Notes: generated by a model from the letters alone, not told the origin. 6,318 nucleotides of DNA from an uncultured Lachnospiraceae bacterium (GCA_905200565.1 CAJKKX010000143.1:1-6318); one strand, 5' to 3'. Counted from the stretch's first letter, positions 1 to 6,220 are shown. Made by a program: numbers and translations.

Positions 1-51
1 CTCTGAATTGCAGGTTGAAGCCCTGGCATACTGCCCCGGCATCCCCTGCAT
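1..51 (-). CDS. Possible 5' end of a gene running off the left edge
   Basis: On the minus strand an open frame begins at ATG 51-49 or ATG 42-40 and stays open to the window edge, reading MQGMPGQYARASTCNSE. A purine-rich stretch, GGGAG at 59-55, precedes it, but the spacing is poor: 3 nt to the first ATG and 12 nt to the second. In favour are its position just after the CarD terminator and the TATAAT at 77-72. Against it is the short length (14-17 codons), which could be open by chance. I do not recognise the peptide and assign no function. Confidence 0.25.
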   Translation of the reverse strand, partial: MQGMPGQYARASTCNSE

Positions 52-71
52 TCTCTCCCGCCTATACCTCA

Positions 72-99
72 ATTATATTTCGCCCAATTAAAAAAGCAA
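72..99 (-). promoter_or_regulatory. Candidate sigma-A promoter downstream of the CarD terminator
   Basis: A perfect -10 (TATAAT, 77-72 on the minus strand) lies 16 bp from a weak -35-like TTGCTT (99-94, three of six consensus bases) that falls inside the 3' arm and T-run of the CarD terminator. It could drive the partial frame at the left edge. The -10 is good but the -35 is poor and the region is AT-rich, so chance is a real alternative. Confidence 0.3.
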
Positions 100-119
100 C
101 TTACATTATTGTAAGTTGC
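90..119 (-). terminator. Intrinsic terminator of the CarD-family gene
   Basis: Read on the minus strand, GCAACTTAC (119-111) and GTAAGTTGC (104-96) form a perfect 9-bp stem with a 6-nt loop (AATAAT), followed directly by six T (95-90). The T-run is only on the minus strand (the plus strand has A there), which fixes the direction. It lies 86 nt past the CarD stop codon. Confidence 0.9.
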
Positions 120-205
120 CAGTTATCGTCAGTGCACTGCCCGCAGGTTGTCCGGCCGCTTAGGAGATCGAAACAGCACTGGAGGATTCCAAATCATGTA
201 ATTTC

Positions 206-727
206 TTACTGCTCTTTTCTTGCCGGAGCGCTCTCGATTTTTTCTGTGATCAGTTTTGGAATCTCCTCCTCCCGACAGCCAAGGGAAAATGCCAGCTCCA
301 TATACAAAGAGTGCTCCGCTATCCGGAAATATTTCTCATCGGTCGCCGTCGGCTTCTTCCCATGATTCGCCCGATGCTTTTTCCGTCCGTAAATATCCTT
401 AATAATCTGTACCATCCGCTCACAGTCCAGACTTTGCAGCGCCTCCTTATATTCCAGCTCACGCAGCTTATCATTTTGTGAAAAATCCGTGTCAATATTT
501 GGAATCCGTGTAATGAGATCTGTCGCTTCCTCATAGGTGAGCACCCTGCGCAGCACCTTTTCTCCGCGCTCAAGCGGAATATAGATTTTGGCATTTTTCT
601 CTGCAAGCGGAACAAGCAGATAATACATTTTGTGATCTTTAAAATCCGCCTTTTCTCCGTCCAGAACATCCTCCACCTTACAAACGCCTGAATTATACTT
701 TACCACATAATTATTTACCTCAAACAT
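206..727 (-). CDS. carD: CarD/CdnL-family RNA polymerase-binding transcription regulator
   Basis: A 173-residue cytoplasmic protein of the CarD/CdnL family. Family members bind the beta subunit of RNA polymerase through an N-terminal Tudor-like domain and act on promoter open complexes through a helical C-terminal domain. The N-terminal domain is clear at about residues 1-65: the opening MFEVNNYVVKYNSGVCKVEDV, then YYLLVPL and KIYIPLE strands. The C-terminal helical part (about 85-160) contains LREL.YKEAL, ERMVQIIKDIYGRKKHR and TDEKYFRIAEHSLYMELAFSLG, typical of clostridial members. Start: ATG preceded by AGGAGG at 739-734 with 6-nt spacing. It has its own promoter (848-876) with a terminator-like leader, and ends in a strong terminator (90-119), so it looks monocistronic. 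Oddity: no tryptophan occurs in the protein, although characterised CarD/CdnL proteins use one against the upstream edge of the -10; F82 may sit at the equivalent place. Family assignment is firm; the regulon is unknown. Confidence 0.93.
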   Translation of the reverse strand: MFEVNNYVVKYNSGVCKVEDVLDGEKADFKDHKMYYLLVPLAEKNAKIYIPLERGEKVLRRVLTYEEATDLITRIPNIDTDFSQNDKLRELEYKEALQSLDCERMVQIIKDIYGRKKHRANHGKKPTATDEKYFRIAEHSLYMELAFSLGCREEEIPKLITEKIESAPARKEQ

Positions 728-789
728 AGACTACCTCCTAATGCAAAACGTGACCTGCCACTGGCAGTTCCCTTCGGATACATAGCAAC

Positions 790-837
790 AAAAAAACATG
801 CGGCAGGAACAGGATTTACGCAGTTCTGCCACACGTT
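790..837 (-). terminator. Terminator-like hairpin in the leader of the CarD-family gene
   Basis: On the minus strand the 5' arm 837-823 (AACGTGTGGCAGAAC) pairs with 810-795 across a 12-nt loop: 15 base pairs including two G-T wobbles, with one bulged C (807). T continues to 790, leaving five T after the longest stem or seven if the stem is drawn shorter. It begins about 5 nt after the predicted start of the carD transcript and ends 62 nt before the ATG. It could attenuate carD, make a short (about 50-nt) RNA, or stop readthrough from helD, which has no other terminator I can find. A second small hairpin (CTGCC-AGT-GGCAG, 767-755) lies between it and the ribosome binding site. Confidence 0.65.
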
Positions 838-847
838 CTGTATTTAA

Positions 848-876
848 ATTATACCTCTTTTTCGCCAATTTTTCAA
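848..876 (-). promoter_or_regulatory. Sigma-A-type promoter for the CarD-family gene
   Basis: The minus strand has TTGAAA (876-871; five of six consensus bases), a 17-bp spacer (870-854) and a perfect TATAAT (853-848). The predicted start is the A at 841, giving a leader of about 114 nt. In the 299-bp gap between helD and carD, the stretch 877-1026 shows no gene and no further clear promoter, only a weak GCGCA/TGCGC stem-loop. Confidence 0.75.
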
Positions 877-1026
877 AGGCACTTTTTCACAAAAATCAGA
901 AAATCCACTCATTAATTATCAGCCTGCTGCGCACGGTCATGCGCGATGCTCCGCTTAAAGTGCAGGTAAACAGCGTCAGCTCACAGTCCCGGCTGTCTTA
1001 GCATGCGCACGTCGTTTTTTCCCTGC

Positions 1027-4000
1027 TCATAAGGATATACGGCGATACAGTTTTACTACTTCTTCATAATTTTCGCCGTGCAGGAAATAGTAATCTATCT
1101 GTTTTTCGCCCTCCGTGTACAGATATGGTCCGTACATGGGAATTGCGCAGCAGAGCACGGTTCCCCTCGCCGCTACACCGATACCGTATCCCTGTGAGGA
1201 GTATAGAAGCGGCATCCGCAGCTTTTTGCCGCCAAAGCTGATGTATCTCGCCATCTGGGTCATGCGCTCCGTCTGATCTGCCAGCACGCCCTTCGCCGCA
1301 AGCTTTTCGTTTTTCTGCCAGTCAAAATACATCCAGTTCCGGCAGCCCACTGTATCCATCTGCCGCGGAAGCTGTGCCTTTTCCGCCAGGAGCAGCCTGC
1401 CCTTCCGGTCGAAAAACTGCAGAGCGCCCGTCTTTTTTTCAACACGCACGACAATTTTTCCCGTCGCGATCTCGACCAGACTTCTGCCTTCCTTCGCTGT
1501 CCATACCGCCGGTTTTTCCGGTCTGTAATTCCACCGTCCCGGCTCAAATTCCGGCGACTGTCCACGCAAAAACTGTATGCGCAGCATCGCGTCCTCCAGG
1601 ACCATCAGACGCAGGATCCCGTAGCTGCTGATCAGATCAATATGTTGCTTTGTCTTTCGGACCATGCGCACAGCACAGTCAACACGGCTGTGTCCCTGCG
1701 GGCGGAGAATGCTGTTATCCGGAATGTCGCCAAAACGGTACGGAGACATGTTGATCTCCTCCAGATCGCTCTCCTCCATACCGGTGTCCTTACCGCCCGA
1801 CACCTTTCTGATGACGCTGCCCTTACCGCCCGACATCTTTCTGATGACGCTGCCTTTACCGCCCGACATCTTTCTGATGACGCTGCCCGGCTTTTCCGTA
1901 CCGGCAGTGCCTTGTATTTTCATGTCAGTAATGCCCTGTTTTTTTGTGCCGATGCTGCACCGTTTTTTCATGCCAGTGATGCTTTGGTTTTCTATGTCGG
2001 TACCCCACGCCTTCCTGTCCGCACCACCCCATGCCTTCCTGTCCGCACCCGCGTCACTTTCGTCCGGATTGCTACCGCCCGCGTCGATCTGCCGCGGTTT
2101 CTCAGCCTTAATCGCCTTCGGTCCGATATAGCCGCGCATCGCGCGCTCTTTGTCCCCCTGCTTCGCGTCCAGAAGCATCTGCTCCTGTGCCGTAATTTCC
2201 GCATCCGCAAAGCGCCGCCTTTCCTTCGGCGCTTCATTTTCCAGGGAACTCATTCGTTTTTCCTCAGATACCGGCTTCCCGATCAGATCCGTCAAATCTC
2301 CTATGTGCAGAACCGCCATCTCATGAAGCGCACGGGTTGCCGCGACATACAAAAGCTTCACATAAGAATCCTCCGCCGGATAATGCTCAGCAGACGGGTG
2401 GTACAGCAAAACCGCGTCAAATTCCAGTCCCTTCGTGTATTCCACCGGAAGCACCATTACACCGCTTCCAAACTCCGCCGTCTCCGGATTACAGTCTGCA
2501 AGCGGAAGCTTTTTGCCCAGCATATCACTTACTGCTGCGCTCTCGCCCTCATCACGACAGATGACTGCAATCGTCTCATGCCCCGCCTGCAGCCATTCTG
2601 CGATGATATCCGCCGCCTTTTGTATCATATTGTTTTCATCTGCACACTTTTCCACACACACCGGATTTCCATGTCGTCTGATGGGGTCAACCGGGTAAAT
2701 CGGGAAGCTGCCATGACGCAGAATCTCCGTGGCAAAATCCGAGATTTCTACAGTATTACGATAACTCTTTTTCAGCAATCCAAAGCTATCGAAGGTACCT
2801 GTTAATATGAGATCCTGCAGATCCCTCCAGTCATTCAGTCCATATCCAAAATAAATATTTTGCGAGACATCACCCATAATCGTATAGGTACATCCCCGCA
2901 GGCAGTATGCCAGCGCGCCATATGCCATCATGCCGAAATCCTGCGCCTCGTCAATGATGATGTGACTTGCCTCACGGATCCCATCTGTCTCTTTCATGCG
3001 TTTATACAAATAAGCGAGCGCTGCAAGGTCATATACATCAAATTGATTTGTTACATTCGGAACAGCCTTTCCCTTCTCCCGCTGCGTTTGCAGAAATTCC
3101 TGATAGACCTCAAAAATCGATCCCTTCCAGATATCCTTTCCGAAATACCAGCGGTATTTTCTTTTCAGCTCCCTTTTCTCCGCTGCGGTATAAGAGACAT
3201 ATTTCCCGGTCAATTCGTTTTCCAGCTTTGCCAGAAGCATCTCATTCAACATATTAATTTTGCCCTGCACGGAAACCTGCGGGTTTTGCGCCCGATACGC
3301 TTCAATTGCAGAGGCATCCAGCAAAAGCACGCCTGTGCCGTCACTTGCCATGCTGTCCTTCTCCGGCTGCGCTGCCGAATCCTCGTTTTCCAACCATACA
3401 TCTTTTATCGGGATCACGCGTCTCTCATACTCCCGGCAGAAATCCTCCAGGTCGTGAAACCATGCATAACTTCCCTTAACGCAGGCATTCTGATCCTTTT
3501 TATCAATCGCACAGATCTGGTGGACCTTCGGATTCCAGTCCTCGTAAAGCAGACGGACGAAAAGCTGCTCCATTGTCATCTGGGCCACACCGTACACATC
3601 CAGATCCGGCAGGACACTGGTAATGTAATTCAGCAAAATCCGGTTGCTTCCAATGATATAGAAATCCTCCGGCCGAAAATCCTCTTCATAATTATACAAT
3701 ATGTAAGAGATGCGATGCATCGCCACCGTTGTTTTCCCGGAACCGGCAACACCCTGCACGATCAGATTTGTTTTGGGAGATTTGCGGATAATCGCATTCT
3801 GTTCCTTCTGTATCGTCGCAATAATCTCGCCCAGCACCGCTTTTTTGCTTTTTGCAAGGTACTTTGTCAACAGCTCGTCATTGGCAACTACGTCCGAATC
3901 AAAGAAATCCTTCAGCCTGTCATCAACAATCTCATACGTGCGCTTGCGCTGCAGGTCAATCTCATAAGTTCCTTCATTTTTCACCACATACCTGCATGGA

Positions 4001-4434
4001 CCAAGCGCATTTTCATAATAGACTGACGCCACCGGAGCGCGCCAGTCTATGACCACCGGCTCCACACCGTTTTTCGAAATGCCAACCCGTCCCACGTAAT
4101 AAGATTCCGCCTGTGAAACATGCGGATCACGAAAGTCAATCCGTCCGAAATACGGCTTTTTTCGCGCTTTCTGACACCGCAGCAGATCACGCCGGTTCTC
4201 CCCAAGCTGTGACAGCGTGTTGTGCAAAAGTGAAAGCCCTTCCTTGTCTTTTGGACCATACGTCTCCATCAGATCATGCACTTCTTTCGACAACTCCCGG
4301 ATGCGCCCTTCCGTACGCTCCAGATTTTCCTGCGCGATCATTAAAATCTCTGATAACTGTTTTTCCTCATCCTCCCGGCGAAGTCCCGGAACCGGACGAA
4401 ATGTTTTTTTCTGGTCTGCTTTCTTCTGTTCCAT
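1027..4434 (-). CDS. helD: HelD-type UvrD-like ATPase fused to a GH31 N-terminal-like domain
   Basis: A 1135-residue protein in three parts. (1) Residues 1-720 are a HelD-type superfamily 1 ATPase. HelD binds RNA polymerase and frees or recycles stalled complexes using ATP. Visible are an N-terminal coiled coil (about 22-95) of the type that enters the secondary channel, the HelD signature YFGRIDF...VVIDWRAPVASVYY (95-140), Walker A GVAGSGKTT (228-236), Walker B IIIDEAQDF (492-500), TIMGDVSQNIY (518-528), KKSYRN with R559, the TKGLEFDAVLLY motif (667-678) and YVAATRA with R701. All motor motifs look intact. (2) Residues about 721-915 are a charged, probably disordered linker with three kinds of tandem repeat. 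(3) Residues about 919-1135 resemble the N-terminal beta-sandwich of GH31 enzymes, without the catalytic barrel. HelD proteins are usually about 700-780 residues, so this one is much longer. Start: ATG with AAGAGG at 4447-4442, 7-nt spacing. It has its own promoter (4467-4494). The motor assignment is firm; the tail's role is unknown. Confidence 0.93.
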   Translation of the reverse strand: MEQKKADQKKTFRPVPGLRREDEEKQLSEILMIAQENLERTEGRIRELSKEVHDLMETYGPKDKEGLSLLHNTLSQLGENRRDLLRCQKARKKPYFGRIDFRDPHVSQAESYYVGRVGISKNGVEPVVIDWRAPVASVYYENALGPCRYVVKNEGTYEIDLQRKRTYEIVDDRLKDFFDSDVVANDELLTKYLAKSKKAVLGEIIATIQKEQNAIIRKSPKTNLIVQGVAGSGKTTVAMHRISYILYNYEEDFRPEDFYIIGSNRILLNYITSVLPDLDVYGVAQMTMEQLFVRLLYEDWNPKVHQICAIDKKDQNACVKGSYAWFHDLEDFCREYERRVIPIKDVWLENEDSAAQPEKDSMASDGTGVLLLDASAIEAYRAQNPQVSVQGKINMLNEMLLAKLENELTGKYVSYTAAEKRELKRKYRWYFGKDIWKGSIFEVYQEFLQTQREKGKAVPNVTNQFDVYDLAALAYLYKRMKETDGIREASHIIIDEAQDFGMMAYGALAYCLRGCTYTIMGDVSQNIYFGYGLNDWRDLQDLILTGTFDSFGLLKKSYRNTVEISDFATEILRHGSFPIYPVDPIRRHGNPVCVEKCADENNMIQKAADIIAEWLQAGHETIAVICRDEGESAAVSDMLGKKLPLADCNPETAEFGSGVMVLPVEYTKGLEFDAVLLYHPSAEHYPAEDSYVKLLYVAATRALHEMAVLHIGDLTDLIGKPVSEEKRMSSLENEAPKERRRFADAEITAQEQMLLDAKQGDKERAMRGYIGPKAIKAEKPRQIDAGGSNPDESDAGADRKAWGGADRKAWGTDIENQSITGMKKRCSIGTKKQGITDMKIQGTAGTEKPGSVIRKMSGGKGSVIRKMSGGKGSVIRKVSGGKDTGMEESDLEEINMSPYRFGDIPDNSILRPQGHSRVDCAVRMVRKTKQHIDLISSYGILRLMVLEDAMLRIQFLRGQSPEFEPGRWNYRPEKPAVWTAKEGRSLVEIATGKIVVRVEKKTGALQFFDRKGRLLLAEKAQLPRQMDTVGCRNWMYFDWQKNEKLAAKGVLADQTERMTQMARYISFGGKKLRMPLLYSSQGYGIGVAARGTVLCCAIPMYGPYLYTEGEKQIDYYFLHGENYEEVVKLYRRISL
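1030..1680 (-). other. GH31 N-terminal (galactose-mutarotase-like) domain at the HelD C-terminus
   Basis: Residues about 919-1135 follow the order of motifs seen in the non-catalytic N-terminal domain of GH31 alpha-glucosidases and alpha-xylosidases (the PF13802-type beta-sandwich): AMLRIQFLRG (949-958), IATGKIVVRVEKKTGALQFF (989-1008) then DRKGRLLLAE, MPLLYSSQGYGIGV (1074-1087), and QIDYYFLHGENYEEVVKLYR (1112-1131). In GH31 enzymes the catalytic (beta/alpha)8 barrel starts right after the last motif; here the protein stops four residues later (RISL, then TGA). No barrel sequence follows in the next 300 bp. The domain therefore appears whole but cannot be a glycosidase; binding of a glycan or a protein is an inference. 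Recognition is from motif memory, not a search. Confidence 0.75.
1790..1888 (-). repeat. Three in-frame 33-bp tandem repeats in the HelD linker
   Basis: Units at 1790-1822, 1823-1855 and 1856-1888 differ from each other at only one or two positions. They encode residues 850-882 as three copies of the 11-residue unit GSVIRKMSGGK, the last reading V for M. The copies are nearly identical and exactly in frame, which points to recent expansion and makes the copy number likely to vary between strains. Confidence 0.95.
1891..1986 (-). repeat. Two degenerate 48-bp repeats in the HelD linker
   Basis: Units 1939-1986 and 1891-1938 encode residues 817-832 (QSITGMKKRCSIGTKK) and 833-848 (QGITDMKIQGTAGTEK). 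About two thirds of the bases match by eye. The preceding TDIEN (812-816) may be a remnant of a further copy. They look older than the flanking 33-bp and 24-bp repeats. Confidence 0.65.
2002..2049 (-). repeat. Two in-frame 24-bp tandem repeats in the HelD linker
   Basis: Units 2002-2025 and 2026-2049 differ at one position and encode two identical copies of GADRKAWG (residues 796-811). They abut the degenerate 48-bp repeats, so most of residues 796-882 is built from three separate tandem duplications. Confidence 0.93.
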
Positions 4435-4466
4435 CCATCTTCCTCTTCCATATTAGTGCTCTCTCC

Positions 4467-4494
4467 ATTGTACGCCTGTCAGAAAAAATGTCAA
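4467..4494 (-). promoter_or_regulatory. Sigma-A-type promoter for helD
   Basis: The minus strand has a perfect TTGACA (4494-4489), a 16-bp spacer and TACAAT (4472-4467; five of six). The predicted start near 4460 gives a leader of about 26 nt to the helD ATG. helD can therefore be expressed outside sporulation, independently of spoIIGA-sigE. The -35 overlaps the end of the last 26-bp repeat. Confidence 0.75.
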
Positions 4495-4569
4495 TCAAAA
4501 AGCAACATTTCGGAAGTTCATCAAAAAGCAGCATTCCGAAAACTCATTATAAGCAATATTCCGAAAGCT
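4492..4569 (-). repeat. Three degenerate ~26-bp tandem repeats between sigE and helD
   Basis: Units at 4544-4569, 4518-4543 and 4492-4517 share a core that reads, on the minus strand, TTTCGGAAT..TGCTTTTTGATGA; the first two plus-strand units match at about 19 of 26 positions. In the minus-strand-last unit the core is TTCCGAAA, the inverse of the TTTCGGAA in the middle copy, so those two can form an 8-bp stem with an 18-nt loop, followed by TGTTGCTTTTT. They start three bases after the sigE stop and run into the helD -35. They may be a weak terminator of sigE or repeated protein sites; neither is shown. Confidence 0.55.
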
Positions 4570-4572
4570 CCT

Positions 4573-5313
4573 TCACTGCGCTTTGGCGATTTCCTTTTTT
4601 AGCCGTCCAATGATCTTTTTTTCAAGACGTGATATATAAGATTGTGAGATGCCCAGCATATCCGCCACCTCCTTCTGTGTTTTTTCCTCACCGTCATTTT
4701 TTCCCAGTCCGAAGCGAAGCTGGATAATCATTCTCTCCCGGTCAGAAAGTTTATCTATCGCGCGCATCAGCAGCTTGTACTCCATCTCCGTTTCCATGTC
4801 GCGATAGATCACATCCTCGTCGGTCCCGAGAATGTCCGACAGAAGCAGTTCGTTTCCATCCCAGTCTACGTTCAGCGGCTCGTCAAAGGATACCTCCATC
4901 TTTGTCTTGCTTGTTCGCCTGAGATACATGAGGATTTCATTTTCAATGCAACGTGACGCATATGTTGCAAGTTTAATATTTTTTCCGGGATTAAACGTAT
5001 TAATTGCTTTAATCAGTCCGATTGTCCCGATAGAAATCAGATCCTCCACACCCACCCCGGTATTATCAAATTTTTTCGCTATGTACACAACAAGTCTCAG
5101 ATTGTGTTCTATCAAAAGTGATTTTGCCTCCCCCGGTTCCTTGCTTCCAAGCTGTTCAATCGCCTCCGCTTCTCTGCCCGGTTCCAGCGGAGAGGGCAGC
5201 ACCTCGCTGCCCCCGATATAGTGAATATCGTTTGTGCGCTTCCAGAACATATCCGATACGCTCGGAATCATCCGAAACTGAAATTTATTTGGCATAGCCA
5301 CCTTAATCATCAT
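4573..5313 (-). CDS. sigE: RNA polymerase sporulation sigma factor SigE (pro-sigma-E)
   Basis: A 246-residue pro-sigma-E, the early mother-cell sigma factor of sporulation. The body is very close to Bacillus subtilis SigE: region 2 at about 68-135 ([58 protein letters not shown]), the linker [19 protein letters not shown] (142-160), and region 4 at about 185-242 with the helix-turn-helix [20 protein letters not shown] (212-231). The N-terminus (about 1-31) is the pro-sequence removed by Spo[12 protein letters not shown] (30-37) matches the conserved cleavage region VYYIGGSE, so cleavage is expected near H31-Y32. Start: AGGAGG (5329-5324) lies 10 nt before ATG 5313, which I chose; ATG 5322 is only 1 nt from it, and ATG 5310 is 13 nt away. 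The frame extends upstream but overlaps spoIIGA. The gap to spoIIGA is 17 nt, so they are co-transcribed. B. subtilis has sigG next; here helD follows. Confidence 0.97.
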   Translation of the reverse strand: MMIKVAMPNKFQFRMIPSVSDMFWKRTNDIHYIGGSEVLPSPLEPGREAEAIEQLGSKEPGEAKSLLIEHNLRLVVYIAKKFDNTGVGVEDLISIGTIGLIKAINTFNPGKNIKLATYASRCIENEILMYLRRTSKTKMEVSFDEPLNVDWDGNELLLSDILGTDEDVIYRDMETEMEYKLLMRAIDKLSDRERMIIQLRFGLGKNDGEEKTQKEVADMLGISQSYISRLEKKIIGRLKKEIAKAQ

Positions 5314-5323
5314 GTTATACATT

Positions 5324-5329
5324 CCTCCT
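5324..5329 (-). promoter_or_regulatory. sigE ribosome binding site
   Basis: A perfect AGGAGG just before the spoIIGA stop codon's downstream edge (stop TAG 5333-5331). It excludes the far upstream in-frame ATGs inside spoIIGA and points to ATG 5313 (10-nt spacing) or 5310. Confidence 0.8.
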
Positions 5330-5330
5330 G

Positions 5331-6161
5331 CTACTCTAAAATACGAGGGTGCAATATCATCTGATATTTTCCTCCGCTGCTGACTGCCCTTCTGCTGACA
5401 GCAACCAGCACTCTTTTGGTATTCCATGCACTCTCCCCATGCTTTATTTCCATACTGTCCAGCGTTATCGCAGGCAGTATCCCCCTGCCCTCCCCGACAG
5501 AATGATAAGGAATATAGCGAAACAAAGCATCCCCCTGCCCGCATAGTTCCATATCCAGAAAGCCGTCCAGTTCCTGTATTTCCGCTTCGCTTAAAAGCCT
5601 GCAGATCTCATTGTAATCTGTGATGTGAACCGGTCTGTCTGTAAGCGGATCCGTCAGTTGGTTGCCGCTGTCCAGCAGTCCCTTTAATAAAATCTTTTTT
5701 GTTCCTTTTTGAAGCGTGACATCGTACAGGTATTTTGTTTCAGCCTTTGCCCTTCGCCGGCAATTCCACAACAGCCTGGCGGTGCCATATCCCGCCGCTG
5801 CCGCCAGCCAGAACGGCAGCTTCAGATATGTCACAAAAATCTGCCAGATACTCCCCAGGAACAAAGACAGGATACCGTACACATAAACCGTCTGCTGCCA
5901 GCCTCTGCTTCCGCGTTTTTTTCCTGCAGCATACGCTGTAAGGAAACAAAATAAAATGCTGCATGCAGCAGATACGATTCTGCTTTTATGTATAGGAAGT
6001 ACGACGATCAGACATGCTCCAACGGCTCCGATCCCGCTCGCCAGAAGCTTTCTTCTTACTGAAAAGGTTTCTTTTTGTATGATTCCGGTTAGCTGCAGAA
6101 TCAAAAAATTCAGCATCAGATTTTCCAGAAAATAGACATCCAGATAAATCTCGTAGTACAA
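5331..6161 (-). CDS. spoIIGA: Sporulation sigma-E factor-processing peptidase SpoIIGA
   Basis: Membrane-bound aspartic protease that cleaves the pro-sequence of SigE at the sporulation septum, after a forespore signal (SpoIIR in Bacillus). With the TTG start at 6161 the protein has 276 residues and opens [14 protein letters not shown] (L1 read as Met), like other clostridial SpoIIGA. The first half has about five hydrophobic segments (near 12-28, 39-56, 62-80, 92-113 and 117-132). The second half is the protease domain with the catalytic motif [13 protein letters not shown] (D164 of DSGN) and the conserved IPYHSVGEG (217-225), ending ILHPRILE. Start choice: a GTG at 6179 would add six residues, but the Shine-Dalgarno GGGAGG (6174-6169) lies after it and is 7 nt before TTG 6161; TTG 6164 is the next candidate. 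It is first in the operon with sigE and has a Spo0A-type promoter. Confidence 0.95.
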   Translation of the reverse strand: MYYEIYLDVYFLENLMLNFLILQLTGIIQKETFSVRRKLLASGIGAVGACLIVVLPIHKSRIVSAACSILFCFLTAYAAGKKRGSRGWQQTVYVYGILSLFLGSIWQIFVTYLKLPFWLAAAAGYGTARLLWNCRRRAKAETKYLYDVTLQKGTKKILLKGLLDSGNQLTDPLTDRPVHITDYNEICRLLSEAEIQELDGFLDMELCGQGDALFRYIPYHSVGEGRGILPAITLDSMEIKHGESAWNTKRVLVAVSRRAVSSGGKYQMILHPRILE

Positions 6162-6162
6162 C

Positions 6163-6206
6163 AAAAAGCCTCCCTTCACGTACCCCTAGTATACGTGAAG
6201 GGAGGC
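6163..6206 (-). terminator. Perfect 15-bp terminator hairpin in front of spoIIGA
   Basis: On the minus strand GCCTCCCTTCACGTA (6206-6192) pairs without mismatch with TACGTGAAGGGAGGC (6182-6168) across a 9-nt loop, followed by TTTTT (6167-6163). The T-run fixes the direction. It would end transcription from the upstream gene. Its 3' arm contains AAGGGAGG, the spoIIGA ribosome binding site, and its 5' arm and loop hold the spoIIG -10 element, so transcripts that include the whole hairpin would be terminated or have the binding site hidden. Confidence 0.85.
6169..6174 (-). promoter_or_regulatory. spoIIGA ribosome binding site
   Basis: GGGAGG on the minus strand, 7 nt before TTG 6161. It rules out the GTG at 6179 as the start. 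It is wholly inside the 3' arm of the terminator hairpin. Confidence 0.8.
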
Positions 6207-6220
6207 ATATTATTTGTCAA
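6188..6220 (-). promoter_or_regulatory. spoIIG operon promoter (sigma-A, long spacer)
   Basis: A perfect -35 (TTGACA, 6220-6215) and TATACT (6193-6188; five of six) on the minus strand are separated by 21 bp instead of about 17. The B. subtilis spoIIG promoter is known for the same feature: good hexamers at about 22 bp, usable only with Spo0A~P. The predicted start is the A at 6181, giving a leader of about 20 nt (6181-6162) that holds the GGGAGG. The organisation strongly suggests a conserved Spo0A-activated promoter; the start site is inferred. Confidence 0.72.

Noticed and set aside
130..139. Ten-base palindrome CAGTGCACTG after the CarD stop
   Set aside because: It is short, has no T-run and no matching site elsewhere in the window; chance is sufficient.
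15..365. Plus-strand frame across the CarD 3' end
   Set aside because: It runs through the minus-strand terminator and the CarD coding end, with no ribosome binding site or recognisable product.
798..1001. Plus-strand 67-codon frame in the helD-carD gap
   Set aside because: It overlaps the clear minus-strand promoter and leader hairpin, has no Shine-Dalgarno sequence and no recognisable features.
1790..1888. 33-bp repeats as a CRISPR array
   Set aside because: The units are directly adjacent with no spacers and are in frame within HelD.
1642..2805. Long plus-strand open frame (387 codons) opposite helD
   Set aside because: It is antisense to the repeat linker and the ATPase motifs V-VI of HelD, is rich in Arg/His/Leu runs, and resembles no family. 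It is open because of codon bias on the minus strand.
2860..4026. Long plus-strand open frame (388 codons) opposite helD
   Set aside because: It covers HelD Walker A and B and the HelD signature region on the other strand; its own product shows no domain.
4573..5544. Extended SigE start at 5544 (323 residues)
   Set aside because: The extension lies in spoIIGA coding sequence and has no family match; the AGGAGG at 5329-5324 and the usual pro-SigE length favour 5313.
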